In this document: positions 16,967 through 27,392 of the stretch, in pieces
Layout: the number at the start of each line of letters is the position of its first letter
Position numbering within the stretch: the stretch's first letter is position 1
Origin: Paracoccus sp. MC1862
GTDB taxonomy: Bacteria > Pseudomonadota > Alphaproteobacteria > Rhodobacterales > Rhodobacteraceae
Direction: 5' to 3'
Assembly (NCBI RefSeq): GCF_016617715.1
Contig: NZ_CP067225.1
Span: forward strand, 930,001-994,000
DNA: 64,000 nt
Notes under the pieces: model-generated
Seen by the model: only the letters and a program-made list of their open reading frames with translations
Databases searched by the model: none
What the model was told of the DNA's origin: nothing
Made by a program: the position numbers and the translations under genes

Positions 16967-18310
16967 ATGAGCGCCAACCGTCAGGCCGAAACCTCTGCCA
17001 GCCCATGGCGCGCGCCGCTGCTGTTCGCGGCGGTGATCCTGCTGGTCGTGCTGGAAGGCACGGTCTCGAACGCGATGTTCTCGGGGTCGTGGAACAGCGC
17101 GCTGTCGATCCTGAACATGGGGTTGATTTCGGCCGTGACCGCGCTGGGCGTCAACATGATCTGGGGTTACGGCGGGTTGTTCAACGCGGGCGTCGTCGGT
17201 TTCGTGGCGCTGGGGGGAGTTGCCCCGGTGCTGATCTCGACCCAGCCGGTGCAGGGCGCCTGGGCGGCCGGGGGACCGCAGATGGTCCTGGCGCTGGCGG
17301 TCGGGCTTGCGACGCTGGTGATTGCTGCAGCGGCAGCCTCGCGGCTGAAGGGCGCAACGCGCTTCTGGATCGCAGCGCTGGTCGTCATCGCAGGCTATGT
17401 CGCGACGCGGATGCTGTTCGATCCGGCAGTGGCCGCGATCGAGGCGAACAATCCCTCCAAGGCCGGCAACATCGGCGGGCTGGGCTTGCCGGTGCTGCTG
17501 AGCTGGCCGGTGGGCATGGTCTTTGCCGCCATCGCCGCCTGGGGCATCGGCAAGGTCGCGCTGGGGCTGCGCTCGGACTATCTTGCGATCGCCACGCTGG
17601 GGATCGGCGAAATCATCGTCGCCCTCCTCAGGAACGAAGGCTGGCTGGCCCGCGGCGTGCTGAACATCACCGGCATCCCGCGCCCTGTCCCTTACGAGCT
17701 TGACCTGCAGGCAAACCCCGCCTTCGTCGAGGCCGCCGTGCGTTGGGCGATGGACCCGACCACGGCCTCTGCCATCTATGTCAAGCTGTCCTATGCCACG
17801 ATCTTCGTGGCGGTGCTGCTGACGCTGATTCTGCTGTCGGAACTGGCGCTGTATTCGCCCTGGGGCCGGATGATGCGGGCGATCCGAGACAACGAGATCG
17901 CGGCCGAGGCCATGGGCAAGGACGTCACCCGGCGGCACCTGCATCTGTTCATCCTCGGTTGCGCGGTGATCGGGCTTTCGGGGGCGATGATGGTGACGCT
18001 GGACGGGTTGATGGCGCCGGGCGGATACAACCCGCTGCGCTATACCTTCCTGATCTGGGTGATGGTGATCGTCGGGGGGTCGGGCAACAACTGGGGGGCG
18101 GTGCTGGGCGCGGTGCTGATCTGGTTTCTCTGGATCAAGGCCGAGGTCTGGGGGCCTGCCGCGATGTCGCTGCTGACCTCGCCGCTGTCGGATGGAGGCC
18201 TCAAGCGCCACCTGATCGAAAGCGCGCCGCAGATGCGCTATGTCGCGATGGGGGTCGTGCTGCTGCTGGTGCTGAGGTTCGCGCCGCGGGGGCTGCTGCC
18301 GGAACGGTGA
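16967..18310 (+). CDS. livM: LIV ABC transporter permease LivM
   Basis: 447 residues, at the long end for LivM because of extra hydrophobic segments in the first 200 residues. GAGGAGG precedes the ATG. Typical motifs: NMGLISAVTALGVNMIWGYGGLFNAGVVGFVALGG near residue 50, LRSDYLAIATLGIGEI, and RAIRDNEIAAEAMGKDVTRRHLHLFILG, the ATPase-contacting loop. It completes the transporter. The downstream gap to purN (convergent) holds a palindromic intergenic repeat. Confidence 0.95.
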   Translation: MSANRQAETSASPWRAPLLFAAVILLVVLEGTVSNAMFSGSWNSALSILNMGLISAVTALGVNMIWGYGGLFNAGVVGFVALGGVAPVLISTQPVQGAWAAGGPQMVLALAVGLATLVIAAAAASRLKGATRFWIAALVVIAGYVATRMLFDPAVAAIEANNPSKAGNIGGLGLPVLLSWPVGMVFAAIAAWGIGKVALGLRSDYLAIATLGIGEIIVALLRNEGWLARGVLNITGIPRPVPYELDLQANPAFVEAAVRWAMDPTTASAIYVKLSYATIFVAVLLTLILLSELALYSPWGRMMRAIRDNEIAAEAMGKDVTRRHLHLFILGCAVIGLSGAMMVTLDGLMAPGGYNPLRYTFLIWVMVIVGGSGNNWGAVLGAVLIWFLWIKAEVWGPAAMSLLTSPLSDGGLKRHLIESAPQMRYVAMGVVLLLVLRFAPRGLLPER

Positions 18311-18334
18311 GTTCTGACGGAACGGCCGGTCTCC

Positions 18335-18390
18335 GGGGCTCTGCCCCATCGTCGTATACGACGATCCCGGGATATTTGGACGAAGAAGAA
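18335..18390 (+). repeat. Intergenic palindromic repeat, copy 1
   Basis: Three parts in order: a small hairpin GGGGC / GCCCC (18335-18347), a perfect 18-bp palindrome ATCGTCGTA / TACGACGAT (18348-18365), and a tail CCCGGGATATTT, three bases, CGAAGAAGAA (18366-18390). The same architecture with the same tail is found inverted at 36945-37004. It occupies the gap between the convergent livM and purN genes, so it may also act as a terminator. Confidence 0.75.
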
Positions 18391-18394
18391 AACC

Positions 18395-18985
18395 CTAGAG
18401 GTCGATCCGGCCCGTCATGCCGTCTGCAAAACGGTGCAAGACGGTCGGGTAAAGGAGGTGCTCGGCCTTCAGGACCCTCGCAGCAAGGGTTTCAGGCGTA
18501 TCCCCAGGCTCGACCGGCACATGGGCCTGACCAAGGATGGGGCCGTCGTCCAGCAGCGGCGTCACAAGATGAACGGTGGCGCCTGCCCGCGTGTCGCCGG
18601 CTTCGATGGCGCGGGCATGCGTGTGAAGGCCGGGGTACTTCGGCAGCAGCGAGGGATGGATGTTCAGCATCATGCCCTGAAAGCGGTCCACGAAGCCGGG
18701 CGTGAGAATCCGCATGAAGCCGGCAAGGCAGAGGATGTCCGGCTCGGCCGCAAGCAGCGGCTCAAGCAGCGCGGCCTCGAAGGCCCCGCGATCGCCGCGG
18801 AACGGGCGGTGATCCACCGCTGCGGTCGGCACGCCCATCTCGGCGGCGCGGACAAGACCGGCCGCAGCGGGATCGTTCGAGGCGACCAGCACCGGCCGGG
18901 CCGGGTGGTCGCCGGTCATCGAACGGACCAGCGCGACCATGTTCGATCCGCCGCCCGAGATCAGGATCGCAACGCGTTTTACCAC
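18395..18985 (-). CDS. purN: Phosphoribosylglycinamide formyltransferase
   Basis: 196 residues. It transfers a formyl group from 10-formyltetrahydrofolate to GAR, the third step of purine synthesis. Motifs: [19 protein letters not shown] with the phosphate-binding loop at the N-terminus, [34 protein letters not shown] carrying the catalytic Asn and His, and [12 protein letters not shown] with the catalytic Asp (about residue 140). The start overlaps the end of purM by 7 bp, so the two are translated from one transcript. Confidence 0.96.
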   Translation of the reverse strand: MVKRVAILISGGGSNMVALVRSMTGDHPARPVLVASNDPAAAGLVRAAEMGVPTAAVDHRPFRGDRGAFEAALLEPLLAAEPDILCLAGFMRILTPGFVDRFQGMMLNIHPSLLPKYPGLHTHARAIEAGDTRAGATVHLVTPLLDDGPILGQAHVPVEPGDTPETLAARVLKAEHLLYPTVLHRFADGMTGRIDL

Positions 18986-20031
18986 AGCGTTCCGGTATAA
19001 CCGACGCCCCGGCCGCCGCCGACCTCGCCCATCTCGACCACGCGCTCGCCTGCGTCGCGCAGCATCCCGGTCAGCGCACGCGCACGGTCAGGGGCCACCA
19101 CAAGGATCATGCCGATGCCGCAGTTGAAGGTCTTGAGCATCTCGCGTTCGGGGATGCGTGCCGTATCGGCAAGCCACTGGAACACGGCAGGAGCCTGCCA
19201 GTTGTCAAGGTTGACCTCGACGCCCATTCCTTCGGGCAGGACGCGCGGCAGGTTCTCGGTGATGCCGCCGCCGGTGACATGGGCGGCCGCATGGACGCCG
19301 CCTGCCCGGATCGCCTCCAGCACCGGGCGGACGTAAAGCCGGGTGGGCGTCAGCAGCGCCCGCCCGAGCGGCCCCTTGGCGAAGGGCGCGGGATCGGACC
19401 AGCCGAGGCCCGTCGTTTCGACCACCTTGCGGACAAGCGAGAAGCCATTTGAATGCACGCCGTCCGAGCCGAGGCCCAGCAGCACGTCGCCTTCCGCGAC
19501 ATCCCGCGGCAGATGCGCGCCGCGTTCCATGGCGCCCACGGCAAAGCCGGCAAGGTCGAAGTCACCGTCGTGATACATCCCCGGCATCTCTGCCGTCTCG
19601 CCGCCGATCAGGGCCGCGCCGGAACGCCGGCAACCCTCGGCGATGCCGGCGATGACGCGGGCGGCCTCATCAACCTGCAGCTTGCCGGTGGCGAAATAAT
19701 CCAGGAAGAACAGCGGCTCGGCCCCCTGACAGACGAGATCGTTCACGCACATGGCCACAAGGTCGATGCCGACGCCGTCAAGCTCTCCGGTCTCTATGGC
19801 GATGCGCAGCTTGGTGCCGACGCCATCGGTGGCCGCGACCAGAACCGGATCGGCGTAGCCTGCCGCCTTCAGGTCGAACAGCGCGCCGAAGCCGCCGAGT
19901 CCTGACATCACCCCTGGCCGGGCAGTCGCCGCGGCGGCGGGCTTGATACGTTCCACCAAGGCGTTGCCAGCGTCGATATCCACACCCGCCTGCGCGTAGG
20001 TAAGCCCGCCCCTGCCATCAGCCTTGGTCAT
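18979..20031 (-). CDS. purM: Phosphoribosylformylglycinamidine cyclo-ligase (AIR synthetase)
   Basis: 350 residues from the ATG at 20031, chosen because GAGGG lies 9 nt upstream; the ATG at 20040 is too close to that site. It closes the imidazole ring to give AIR in purine synthesis. Typical motifs: [20 protein letters not shown] at the start, [11 protein letters not shown], the ATP-binding [40 protein letters not shown], and [13 protein letters not shown]. Length is normal. First gene of a purM-purN pair. Confidence 0.97.
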   Translation of the reverse strand: MTKADGRGGLTYAQAGVDIDAGNALVERIKPAAAATARPGVMSGLGGFGALFDLKAAGYADPVLVAATDGVGTKLRIAIETGELDGVGIDLVAMCVNDLVCQGAEPLFFLDYFATGKLQVDEAARVIAGIAEGCRRSGAALIGGETAEMPGMYHDGDFDLAGFAVGAMERGAHLPRDVAEGDVLLGLGSDGVHSNGFSLVRKVVETTGLGWSDPAPFAKGPLGRALLTPTRLYVRPVLEAIRAGGVHAAAHVTGGGITENLPRVLPEGMGVEVNLDNWQAPAVFQWLADTARIPEREMLKTFNCGIGMILVVAPDRARALTGMLRDAGERVVEMGEVGGGRGVGYTGTLW

Positions 20032-20154
20032 GTCACCCATCCCTCTTGCCTGGGTGCTGGATAGCCCAGCCGTCCGGCGCAGACAATCAACGCGACCCGC
20101 CTGCCCCGGTTTTCCTTGACCCGCGCGCCCGCATTTGCGACAGCCCTCAGGCGC

Positions 20155-20230
20155 GGGCCTGTAGCTCAATGGTCAGAGCAGGGCGCTCATAACGCCTTGG
20201 TTGGGGGTTCAAGTCCCTCCGGGCCTACCA
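20155..20230 (+). tRNA. tRNA with CAT anticodon, probably tRNA-Ile2
   Basis: 76 nt with encoded CCA. It folds as a cloverleaf: acceptor GGGCCTG / CGGGCCT (two G-U pairs including 1-72), D arm GCTC...GAGC, anticodon stem GGGCG / CGCCT with loop CTCATAA, and T arm GGGGG-TTCAAGT-CCCTC. The anticodon is CAT. It lacks initiator features (three G-C pairs in the anticodon stem, unpaired 1-72). The CTCATAA loop followed by TTGG resembles the lysidine-modified tRNA-Ile2 that reads AUA; automatic tools may call it elongator tRNA-Met. Confidence 0.9.
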
Positions 20231-20368
20231 AACCCCGCGTTTTATAAGTTATTTCAATTCCTTGTCGGGCGTGCTGACAAGGTTTGCAGGGTGGCTGATC
20301 AATTCCTGCTTCCCATGCGCCCAGCCGGTGCGGCTTGCGATGACGGAATCGGCCGGCCCCAGCCCGGA

Positions 20369-20403
20369 AGCCTCGCCATCTCCCCAGCAGGAATGGCGAG
20401 GCT
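20369..20403 (-). terminator. Hairpin downstream of the RTX gene
   Basis: Perfect 11-bp inverted repeat AGCCTCGCCAT / ATGGCGAGGCT with a 13-nt loop, 36 nt after the stop codon of the RTX gene (read on the minus strand). No U-run. It is probably the transcript end of that gene; the rest of the 209-bp gap to the tRNA shows no gene. Confidence 0.55.
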
Positions 20404-20439
20404 CGGGCCGTCTCGTGGGAACCCTGGCTGCCTTGCCGT

Positions 20440-22035
20440 TCAGCCGAACAGGAAGTCCGAAGCCGTCATCCCCGTGACACTGGCCACCATGAGGATGTCC
20501 TGCCCCGGATCGCTGAACCCGCCGGCGGCGCCATAGTCGATGCGGGTGCCGCCGTCTTCGAGAAGAACGAAGCGGTCGGCATCGTCGAGCCTTCCGCTGC
20601 GGTCGGTATCAAGGTCGGACCAGGCCAGTTTTCTGGTGTTGAAGTGAACAAGGTCATCGTCGGCGCTGCGGAAATCCATGATCACGTCCCGGCCGTCGCG
20701 TTCGTTGAAGATGAACTTGTCGGCGCCGCCTGCAATCACCCGCTCGGTGCCGTTGCTCGCCGTGCCATCGCCCCACAGGACGTCGTCGCCCTTGCCGCCG
20801 ACGATCCGGTCCTTGCCGCCAAGCAGCTCGACACGGCCGAAGTACGAGACGCCATACCAGGTGTCCGCAGTCCCGTCGCCGTAGATCGTGTCATTGCCGT
20901 CGCCGCCATGGATCGTGTCGTTTCCGCCTTTCAGCAGGGCCAGGTCCATGCCTTCGACCACCCCGTCACCGTAAAGGGTGTCGTTTCCGCTTCCCCCTTG
21001 TATCCGGTCGGCCCCGCCGGTCAGGGTAGACTGGCCGTTCGTGAAGACGCCGCCATCCCCAAGCACCGAATCCGCGCCCGTCCCGCCGTCGATCGTGTCG
21101 TTGCCCCCGCGCAGCACTCCGTTGCCGGGGTTGAAGCCGGGCGCGGCGCTCACCGATCCGTCGCCGATGACGGTGTCGGCGCCTGATCCGGCGTCAAGGT
21201 AGTCGTTCGCACCCACGACCTCGGCATCGCTGCCATCGGCCCAGCCGTCGCCTTGCAGAAGGTCGTTGCCGCTGCCGCCCCAGATCCTGTCCGCCCCGCC
21301 CTTGAGCAGTGCCGAGGACCTGAAGGTGGAAACGCCGCCGTCGCCATAAACGACGTCATTGCCGGCACCCCCGTGCAGGATGTCCCTGCCGCCGGTCATC
21401 TCTCCGCCCATGTACAGATACGGGGAAACGATGCCGTCGCCGTAAAGGGTGTCGTGGCCTGCGCCGCCGTCCAGAAGATCCGCGCCCCCGATGAGGTGCG
21501 TTTCAGAGGCGTAGAGCTCCAGCAGGCCGTCGCCGTAGAGGATGTCATTGCCATCCCCCCCGAACAGCCTGTCCGCGCCGCCCGTTATCCGGGCGCCTTC
21601 GGCCGCGCCCCCGGAAACGAGGCCATCGCCATAAAGGACGTCGTTGCCGGCGCCGCCGTAAAGGACATCGCGGCCGCCGCGGATGTCCGCGCTGCGGGCG
21701 TATTCCATCGGCGCCGCGACCTCGATGGCGCCGTCGCCGTAAAGCGTGTCGTCTCCGGCATCGCCGTGCAGGATGTCGTCGCCGCCGATGATGGATGCCT
21801 CGGCGCCGTTTCCGCCAGAAATGACACGGCCATCGCCCCAGAGCATGTCGTGGCCCACGCCGCCGGACAGCAGGTCGGTGGCGCCCTTGATCTGCGTCTT
21901 TTCACCGTCCTTGCCCTTGATATCGCGGTCGCCCAGCAGGCTGTCGTCGCCGGCAAGGCCGAAGATGATGTCACGATTCAGGCTGCCGGTCAGAAGATCG
22001 GCCCTGTTCGTTCCCTTCACAAGTCTCTTAGCCAT
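20440..22035 (-). CDS. RTX-type calcium-binding repeat protein
   Basis: 531 residues from the ATG at 22035 (AGGA adjacent, GAGGG further up). No signal peptide; it starts AKRLVKGTNRADLLTGSLNRDII. It contains about 12 repeats of roughly 32-38 residues, each built as GGxGxDxLYGDG, a variable linker of about 15-20 residues, then GGxDxLxGG, the hemolysin-type calcium beta-roll pattern. The C-terminal 100 residues differ: a domain with DTDRSGRLDDAD, which fits an EF-hand/dockerin-like calcium loop, and a hydrophobic end (SVTGMTASDFLFG) that could be a type I secretion signal. It is probably exported without cleavage; no type I secretion genes lie in the window. No enzymatic domain seen. Confidence 0.9.
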   Translation of the reverse strand: MAKRLVKGTNRADLLTGSLNRDIIFGLAGDDSLLGDRDIKGKDGEKTQIKGATDLLSGGVGHDMLWGDGRVISGGNGAEASIIGGDDILHGDAGDDTLYGDGAIEVAAPMEYARSADIRGGRDVLYGGAGNDVLYGDGLVSGGAAEGARITGGADRLFGGDGNDILYGDGLLELYASETHLIGGADLLDGGAGHDTLYGDGIVSPYLYMGGEMTGGRDILHGGAGNDVVYGDGGVSTFRSSALLKGGADRIWGGSGNDLLQGDGWADGSDAEVVGANDYLDAGSGADTVIGDGSVSAAPGFNPGNGVLRGGNDTIDGGTGADSVLGDGGVFTNGQSTLTGGADRIQGGSGNDTLYGDGVVEGMDLALLKGGNDTIHGGDGNDTIYGDGTADTWYGVSYFGRVELLGGKDRIVGGKGDDVLWGDGTASNGTERVIAGGADKFIFNERDGRDVIMDFRSADDDLVHFNTRKLAWSDLDTDRSGRLDDADRFVLLEDGGTRIDYGAAGGFSDPGQDILMVASVTGMTASDFLFG

Positions 22036-22352
22036 TCCTGATCCCTCATGACCTGGTGCCGCCAAGAGTCTGCGGCTGCAGAAGATGATGACACAGGTTA
22101 ATGCACGCGACGACTGAATAATCAGGGGAACCGTTCGACTGCCGGATGTGCCGGACGCTTGCCTGATCCTTCAACCTGGGGCCTCGTCCAGCGCTGTGTC
22201 GCTTGCGGATGCGGTTCGTCCCGCCGCAATCATTCCCGACGAAAAAGGCACCCTATTGGAGAATGGCGGCGCGGGGCGTAGATACTGCCGACCGGATCAA
22301 GCCCCTTCGCGGTTTCGTCATGCGACCGGGGTCGAACGAGGGACTGCACGTC
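22036..22352. other. Intergenic region between the RTX and iron transporter genes
   Basis: 317 bp between divergent starts. It should hold promoters for both directions. Part of it (22203-22352) is open in the frame of the ATPase gene, but the translation is not conserved-looking. I saw no convincing Fur, Irr or iron-rhodo-box match and no small gene. Confidence 0.5.
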
Positions 22353-23456
<1,104 letters not shown>

Positions 23457-23515
23457 GTTGCAGAGGCCGATGTATGACCCCTGAAACCGTCCGACCGGGA
23501 GTTCAGAAGGTCATC

Positions 23516-24541
23516 ATGAAAGCCGCACCCACCTTGATCCGCGCCATCCTGGCCAGCACGACCCTTGTTGCCGCCGCGGGCGCTGCCTCGGCGCAGGAGG
23601 TCAATCTTTACACCTCGCGCGAACCCGGTCTGGTCGAGCCGCTGCTTCAGGCCTTCACCGAGTCCACGGGGATTGCGGTGAACACGGTGTTCCTCAAGGA
23701 CGGGCTGGTCGAGCGGCTGGCCTCGGAAGGCGAAAGCTCGCCCGCTGATGTGCTGATGGCGGTGGATGCGGGCAACCTTGTCGATCTGGTCGAACGCGAC
23801 CTGACCCAGCCGGTCGAATCCGAGGTCCTGACTGCCGCCATCCCCGACAACCTGCGCGATCCGGGGAACGAGTGGTTTGCCCTGTCGATGCGCGCCCGCG
23901 TCGTCTATGCCGCCAATGACGTCGAGATCGACAGCATCACCTACGAGGATCTGGCCGACCCCGAATGGAAGGGGCGGATCTGCATCCGCTCGGGCCAGCA
24001 TCCCTACAACACGGCGCTGTTCTCGGCCTTCATGGCGCATCACGACGCGGCGGAAACCGAGGCCTGGCTGACCGGGCTGAAGAACAACCTCGCCCGCAAG
24101 GCGGGGGGCGGCGACCGCGACGGGGCCAAGGACATCCTCGGCGGCATCTGCGACATCGCCATCGCGAACTCCTACTACGTGGGGCTGATGCGTTCCGGCA
24201 GGGGCGGGGACGAGCAGAAGGCCTGGGGCGAGGCGATCAAGGTTCTGCTGCCCACCTTCGAGGATGGCGGCACCCATGTGAACGTCAGCGGCGCGGCCGT
24301 GGCGAAGAACGCGCCCAACAGGGACCAGGCGGTGCAGTTGCTGGAGTTCCTCGTCTCGGACGAGGCGCAGAAGATCTATGGCGAGGCGAATTACGAGTAT
24401 CCGGTGAAACCCGGTGCCGCCATCGACCCGATCATCGCCTCGATCGGCGAGCTTAACGTCGATCCCGTCCCGCTGACCGAGATCGTGACAAACCGCAAGC
24501 AGGCCAGCGAACTGGTCGACCGCGTCGGCTTCGACAACTGA
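23516..24541 (+). CDS. Iron(III) ABC transporter substrate-binding protein (FbpA-like)
   Basis: 341 residues from the ATG at 23516, which gives a clean signal peptide (MKAAPTLIRAILAS then an Ala-rich core ending in ASAQ). The mature protein starts EVNLYTSREPGLVEPLLQAFTESTGI, the hallmark of periplasmic ferric-binding proteins. Candidate iron-ligand tyrosines lie in the IANSYYVGLMRSG motif near residue 222, and an Asn/Arg-rich GGGDRDGAKDI segment precedes it. It delivers Fe3+ to the permease encoded next. A strong hairpin lies between it and the permease gene. Confidence 0.92.
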   Translation: MKAAPTLIRAILASTTLVAAAGAASAQEVNLYTSREPGLVEPLLQAFTESTGIAVNTVFLKDGLVERLASEGESSPADVLMAVDAGNLVDLVERDLTQPVESEVLTAAIPDNLRDPGNEWFALSMRARVVYAANDVEIDSITYEDLADPEWKGRICIRSGQHPYNTALFSAFMAHHDAAETEAWLTGLKNNLARKAGGGDRDGAKDILGGICDIAIANSYYVGLMRSGRGGDEQKAWGEAIKVLLPTFEDGGTHVNVSGAAVAKNAPNRDQAVQLLEFLVSDEAQKIYGEANYEYPVKPGAAIDPIIASIGELNVDPVPLTEIVTNRKQASELVDRVGFDN

Positions 24542-24551
24542 TCGGGGCAAC

Positions 24552-24575
24552 CCGGCCGCGGCAAGCTGCGGCCGG
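24552..24575 (+). terminator. Intercistronic hairpin between FbpA-like and FbpB-like genes
   Basis: Perfect 8-bp stem CCGGCCGC / GCGGCCGG with an 8-nt loop, 10 nt after the binding-protein stop and 10 nt before the permease ATG, with no U-run. It more likely stabilises the upstream mRNA or dampens permease synthesis than ends the transcript. Confidence 0.5.
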
Positions 24576-24584
24576 AAAGCAGGC

Positions 24585-26264
24585 ATGGCGGTCCTGACGA
24601 CAGATGGCGAAAAGGTTTCCAGATCCTTCTCTCTCGGGGGAAGGGTCTGGGTCCTTGCCAGCCTGCTGATCGCGGGGCTGGTCCTTGTTCCCTTGCTGGC
24701 TCTGGCGTGGCAGGCGGCGCAGGGGTCCGAGGGCCTGTGGTCGCATCTGGCGGCCCATGTGCTGCCGCACGCCCTGGGGCAAACGGCCATGCTGATGGCC
24801 GGGGTCGGTGTGCTGACCGCGCTGATCGGCACATCGGCGGCCTGGCTGGTGACGGCGCACGAGTTTCCCGGCCGGCGGCTGCTGGAATGGGCGCTGTTGC
24901 TGCCGCTAGCGGTGCCCACATATATTGTGGCCTATGCCTATCTGGACCTGCTGCACCCGCTGGGGCCGGTCCAGTCGCTGGTCCGCGCGGCCCTTGGCTA
25001 CGACAGCCCTCGCGATTTCCGCCTGCCCGACATCCGGTCCATGACCGGGGCGATCCTGCTGCTGAGCCTTGTGCTCTACCCCTATGTCTACCTGCCCACG
25101 CGGGCGATGTTCATGACGCAGGCCGGGAACCTCGTCGAGGTTGCCCGCACCCTCGGCACCACCCGCCGCCAGATCTTCCAGCGCGTCGCCCTGCCCCTCG
25201 CCCGGCCCGCCATTGCCGTGGGCGTCAGCCTAGCCCTGATGGAGACGCTGAACGACATCGGCGCCTCGGAGTTCCTGGGCGTCCGGTCGCTGACGATCTC
25301 GGTCTACACGACCTGGGTTACACGGTCGGACCTGCCGGGCGCAGCGCAGATCTCGCTGGCGATGCTGCTCTTGGTGGTGGCGCTGATTTCGCTGGAACGC
25401 TGGGCGCGCAGGCGCCAGCGCTATGCGGTCAGCGGCCAGCGCGCCCGCAGCTTCGCGCGCGAGCGGCTGTCGCGGCGGGCGGGGTTGGCTGCGCTGGGCC
25501 TCGGGCTGCTGCCGGTGATCTTCGGCTTCCTGCTGCCAGCGCTCTACCTCGCGGTCGAGGCTTGGCAGCGCTTCCAGTTCGCCGGGTTGTCGGACCGGCT
25601 GATGATCGAGGCGCGCAACACCTTCCTGCTGTCCGCGTTTGCCACCGTGGCGGTGCTGGTCTGCGGGCTGGTTGTCGCCTATGCCTCGCGCGTCTATCCG
25701 CAGCGCGCCATGCAGATCGTCCACCGTGTCGCCTCGCTGGGCTATGCCATGCCGGGCACGATCCTGGCGCTGGGCATCCTGATCGCGGCGGCAGGGGTGG
25801 ACCGCTGGATCAGCCAGACCGGACGGGCGATGTTCGGCATCGACCCCGGACTGGTCCTGATCGGATCGGGGGTGGCGCTGGGCTATGCCTATCTGGCGCG
25901 GTTCCTCGCCATCTCGATCGGCTCGGTCGAGGCTGGTCTGACCCGCATCCCGCGCAGCTACGACCAGTCCGCCCGGACGCTGGGCCATGGTGTCACCGGG
26001 ATGCTGACCCATGTCCACCTGCCTCTGTCCAGGGCGGCGCTGGCCGCCGCCGGGCTGCTGGTCTTCGTCGACTGCATGAAGGAACTGTCCGCGACCCTGC
26101 TGCTGCGCCCGCTGAACTTCGAGACTCTGGCCACCCATCTTTACGGCGAAGCCGCGCGCGGCACCTACGAGGAAGCCGCGCTTGCCGCCTGGGCCATTGT
26201 CCTTGTGGGCATCCTGCCGGTGATCCTGCTGGCCCGCGTTGGACCGGCCAGTTCGCGCCCGTGA
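24585..26264 (+). CDS. Iron(III) ABC transporter permease (FbpB-like, fused double domain)
   Basis: 559 residues with two fused BPD_transp_1 membrane domains, each with about six membrane segments, as usual for FbpB/SfuB. Each half carries an EAA-type loop: EVARTLGTTRRQIFQRVALPLARPAI (about 180-205) and QSARTLGHGVTGMLTHVHLPLSRAAL (about 460-485). The N-terminal 20 residues are cytoplasmic. It forms the pore for the two preceding gene products. The next 270 bp (26265-26534) hold no gene I can support. Confidence 0.92.
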   Translation: MAVLTTDGEKVSRSFSLGGRVWVLASLLIAGLVLVPLLALAWQAAQGSEGLWSHLAAHVLPHALGQTAMLMAGVGVLTALIGTSAAWLVTAHEFPGRRLLEWALLLPLAVPTYIVAYAYLDLLHPLGPVQSLVRAALGYDSPRDFRLPDIRSMTGAILLLSLVLYPYVYLPTRAMFMTQAGNLVEVARTLGTTRRQIFQRVALPLARPAIAVGVSLALMETLNDIGASEFLGVRSLTISVYTTWVTRSDLPGAAQISLAMLLLVVALISLERWARRRQRYAVSGQRARSFARERLSRRAGLAALGLGLLPVIFGFLLPALYLAVEAWQRFQFAGLSDRLMIEARNTFLLSAFATVAVLVCGLVVAYASRVYPQRAMQIVHRVASLGYAMPGTILALGILIAAAGVDRWISQTGRAMFGIDPGLVLIGSGVALGYAYLARFLAISIGSVEAGLTRIPRSYDQSARTLGHGVTGMLTHVHLPLSRAALAAAGLLVFVDCMKELSATLLLRPLNFETLATHLYGEAARGTYEEAALAAWAIVLVGILPVILLARVGPASSRP

Positions 26265-26534
26265 TCTCGGCGGCGCAGAGCCGACCGCCACCGCGGGCCG
26301 GATGGCAAAGACTGCTTCTGCCGCTTTCCCGTTCCGGGGCCTGCCTCGGTGGTCATGACTAGGCTTGGGAATGGGCCATGCGGTGGCTGATCCTTTCGGA
26401 CCGCTACGATCACCGCGCCGTAGCCAAGCCCTGCCATGCGCGAACTGCCAAGGACGGGCCCGCGAGCCTGACGGAATCTGTGTCCGCCGGAACAGCCCCG
26501 GCGACGCCAGAACGATCGCTGCCGTTTCCGGACC

Positions 26535-27392
26535 CTACGCCTGCCGTCCCGGCCAGCCGCAAGGCCAGCGGCCGTGATGCGGGTTGTCCCAGGCCGGCAT
26601 GTCCAGCCACGGATACCAGCAGAGACCGGCGACCGGCACCTCCGACCGCTCGATCTCGGCCTTCACATAGGCGAGCCAGTCCCAGCGGTCGCGGACATGG
26701 GGAAAGCGGCGGTGCGCCTCGGGCAGCCCGTCGTGCCAGCCGGTCTCGGTGATCATCACCGGCAGGTGGTAGCGGTCGGCGACGGCGCGAAGGACCCGGT
26801 GCAGTGGCTCGATGGCGTGATGGGGATAGTAGTTGACGCCGACCATCCGCACATGGCCGCTGGCAACCAGCCGGTCGGTGGCCTTGAAGACGTTGGGATG
26901 CAGGTGGTGGAACGGGTCGCAGGTGGCAAAGCGCGGGCGATTGGGCAGGCAGGCCGCCGTGGTCATCATCCGCAGCGCCATCTGCGTAGCCCGGCCGGGC
27001 GTCATGCCCGAGACGCGGCGGCCGATCGAGGGCTCGTTCACCGCGATCACCCAGGAATCCGGCGGCAGCGCGCTGCAGCAGGCGACCGCGTGCTGCGCGG
27101 GGCGGGACGGGGCATCGAAATGCACGAGGTCCCAGATCACCGGGAAACCTTCGGGCACCGCGCGGATGCGGGCGGCGATGTCGTGGCGCCAGGACAGCCC
27201 GTCGCGAGCGCCGGCGGCGCCCTCCTCGGCGGCGACGCGATAGTGGTGGGGCATCGCACCATCCGGCAGGTGGTTGGTCGAATGCAGCAGGTCGTGGCCA
27301 TTCCAGTGCAGGCGGCTGCACTCGAATCCGGCGAGGATCGGGGTCGCGCCGGCCATCTGCGCGCGGGCGGGGTCCGGGGTTGAAAGGAACAT
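26535..27392 (-). CDS. Short GH1-like glycosyl hydrolase family protein
   Basis: 285 residues, much shorter than classic family 1 beta-glucosidases (about 450). The ATG at 27392 has AAGGAA upstream. It opens ILAGFECSRLHWNG, typical of a bacterial GH1-like subgroup, and keeps the catalytic signatures: VIAVNEPSIG (acid/base Glu, about residue 119) and PVMITETGWHDG (nucleophile Glu, about 217), plus VGVNYYPHHAIEPL between them. No signal peptide. About 60 residues that normally link the first strands are shortened. It stands alone, so substrate and pathway are unknown; relatives are often near exopolysaccharide or glycosyltransferase genes. Confidence 0.75.
   Translation of the reverse strand: MFLSTPDPARAQMAGATPILAGFECSRLHWNGHDLLHSTNHLPDGAMPHHYRVAAEEGAAGARDGLSWRHDIAARIRAVPEGFPVIWDLVHFDAPSRPAQHAVACCSALPPDSWVIAVNEPSIGRRVSGMTPGRATQMALRMMTTAACLPNRPRFATCDPFHHLHPNVFKATDRLVASGHVRMVGVNYYPHHAIEPLHRVLRAVADRYHLPVMITETGWHDGLPEAHRRFPHVRDRWDWLAYVKAEIERSEVPVAGLCWYPWLDMPAWDNPHHGRWPCGWPGRQA

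Noticed and set aside
20155..20439. tRNA-adjacent RTX gene as a tRNA-integrated island
   Set aside because: I found no integrase, no repeated tRNA 3' end and no composition shift; the neighbourhood continues with ordinary core genes.
22036..22352. Fur/Irr/iron-rhodo-box type operator before the iron transporter
   Set aside because: I looked for TGA-N9-TCA and Fur/Irr-like palindromes and saw no convincing match by eye; a matrix scan would be needed.
26378..26752. Plus-strand frame of 124 codons downstream of the iron permease
   Set aside because: After a plausible start it turns into Pro/Ser/Arg-rich shadow sequence over the GH1-like gene, with no family resemblance.
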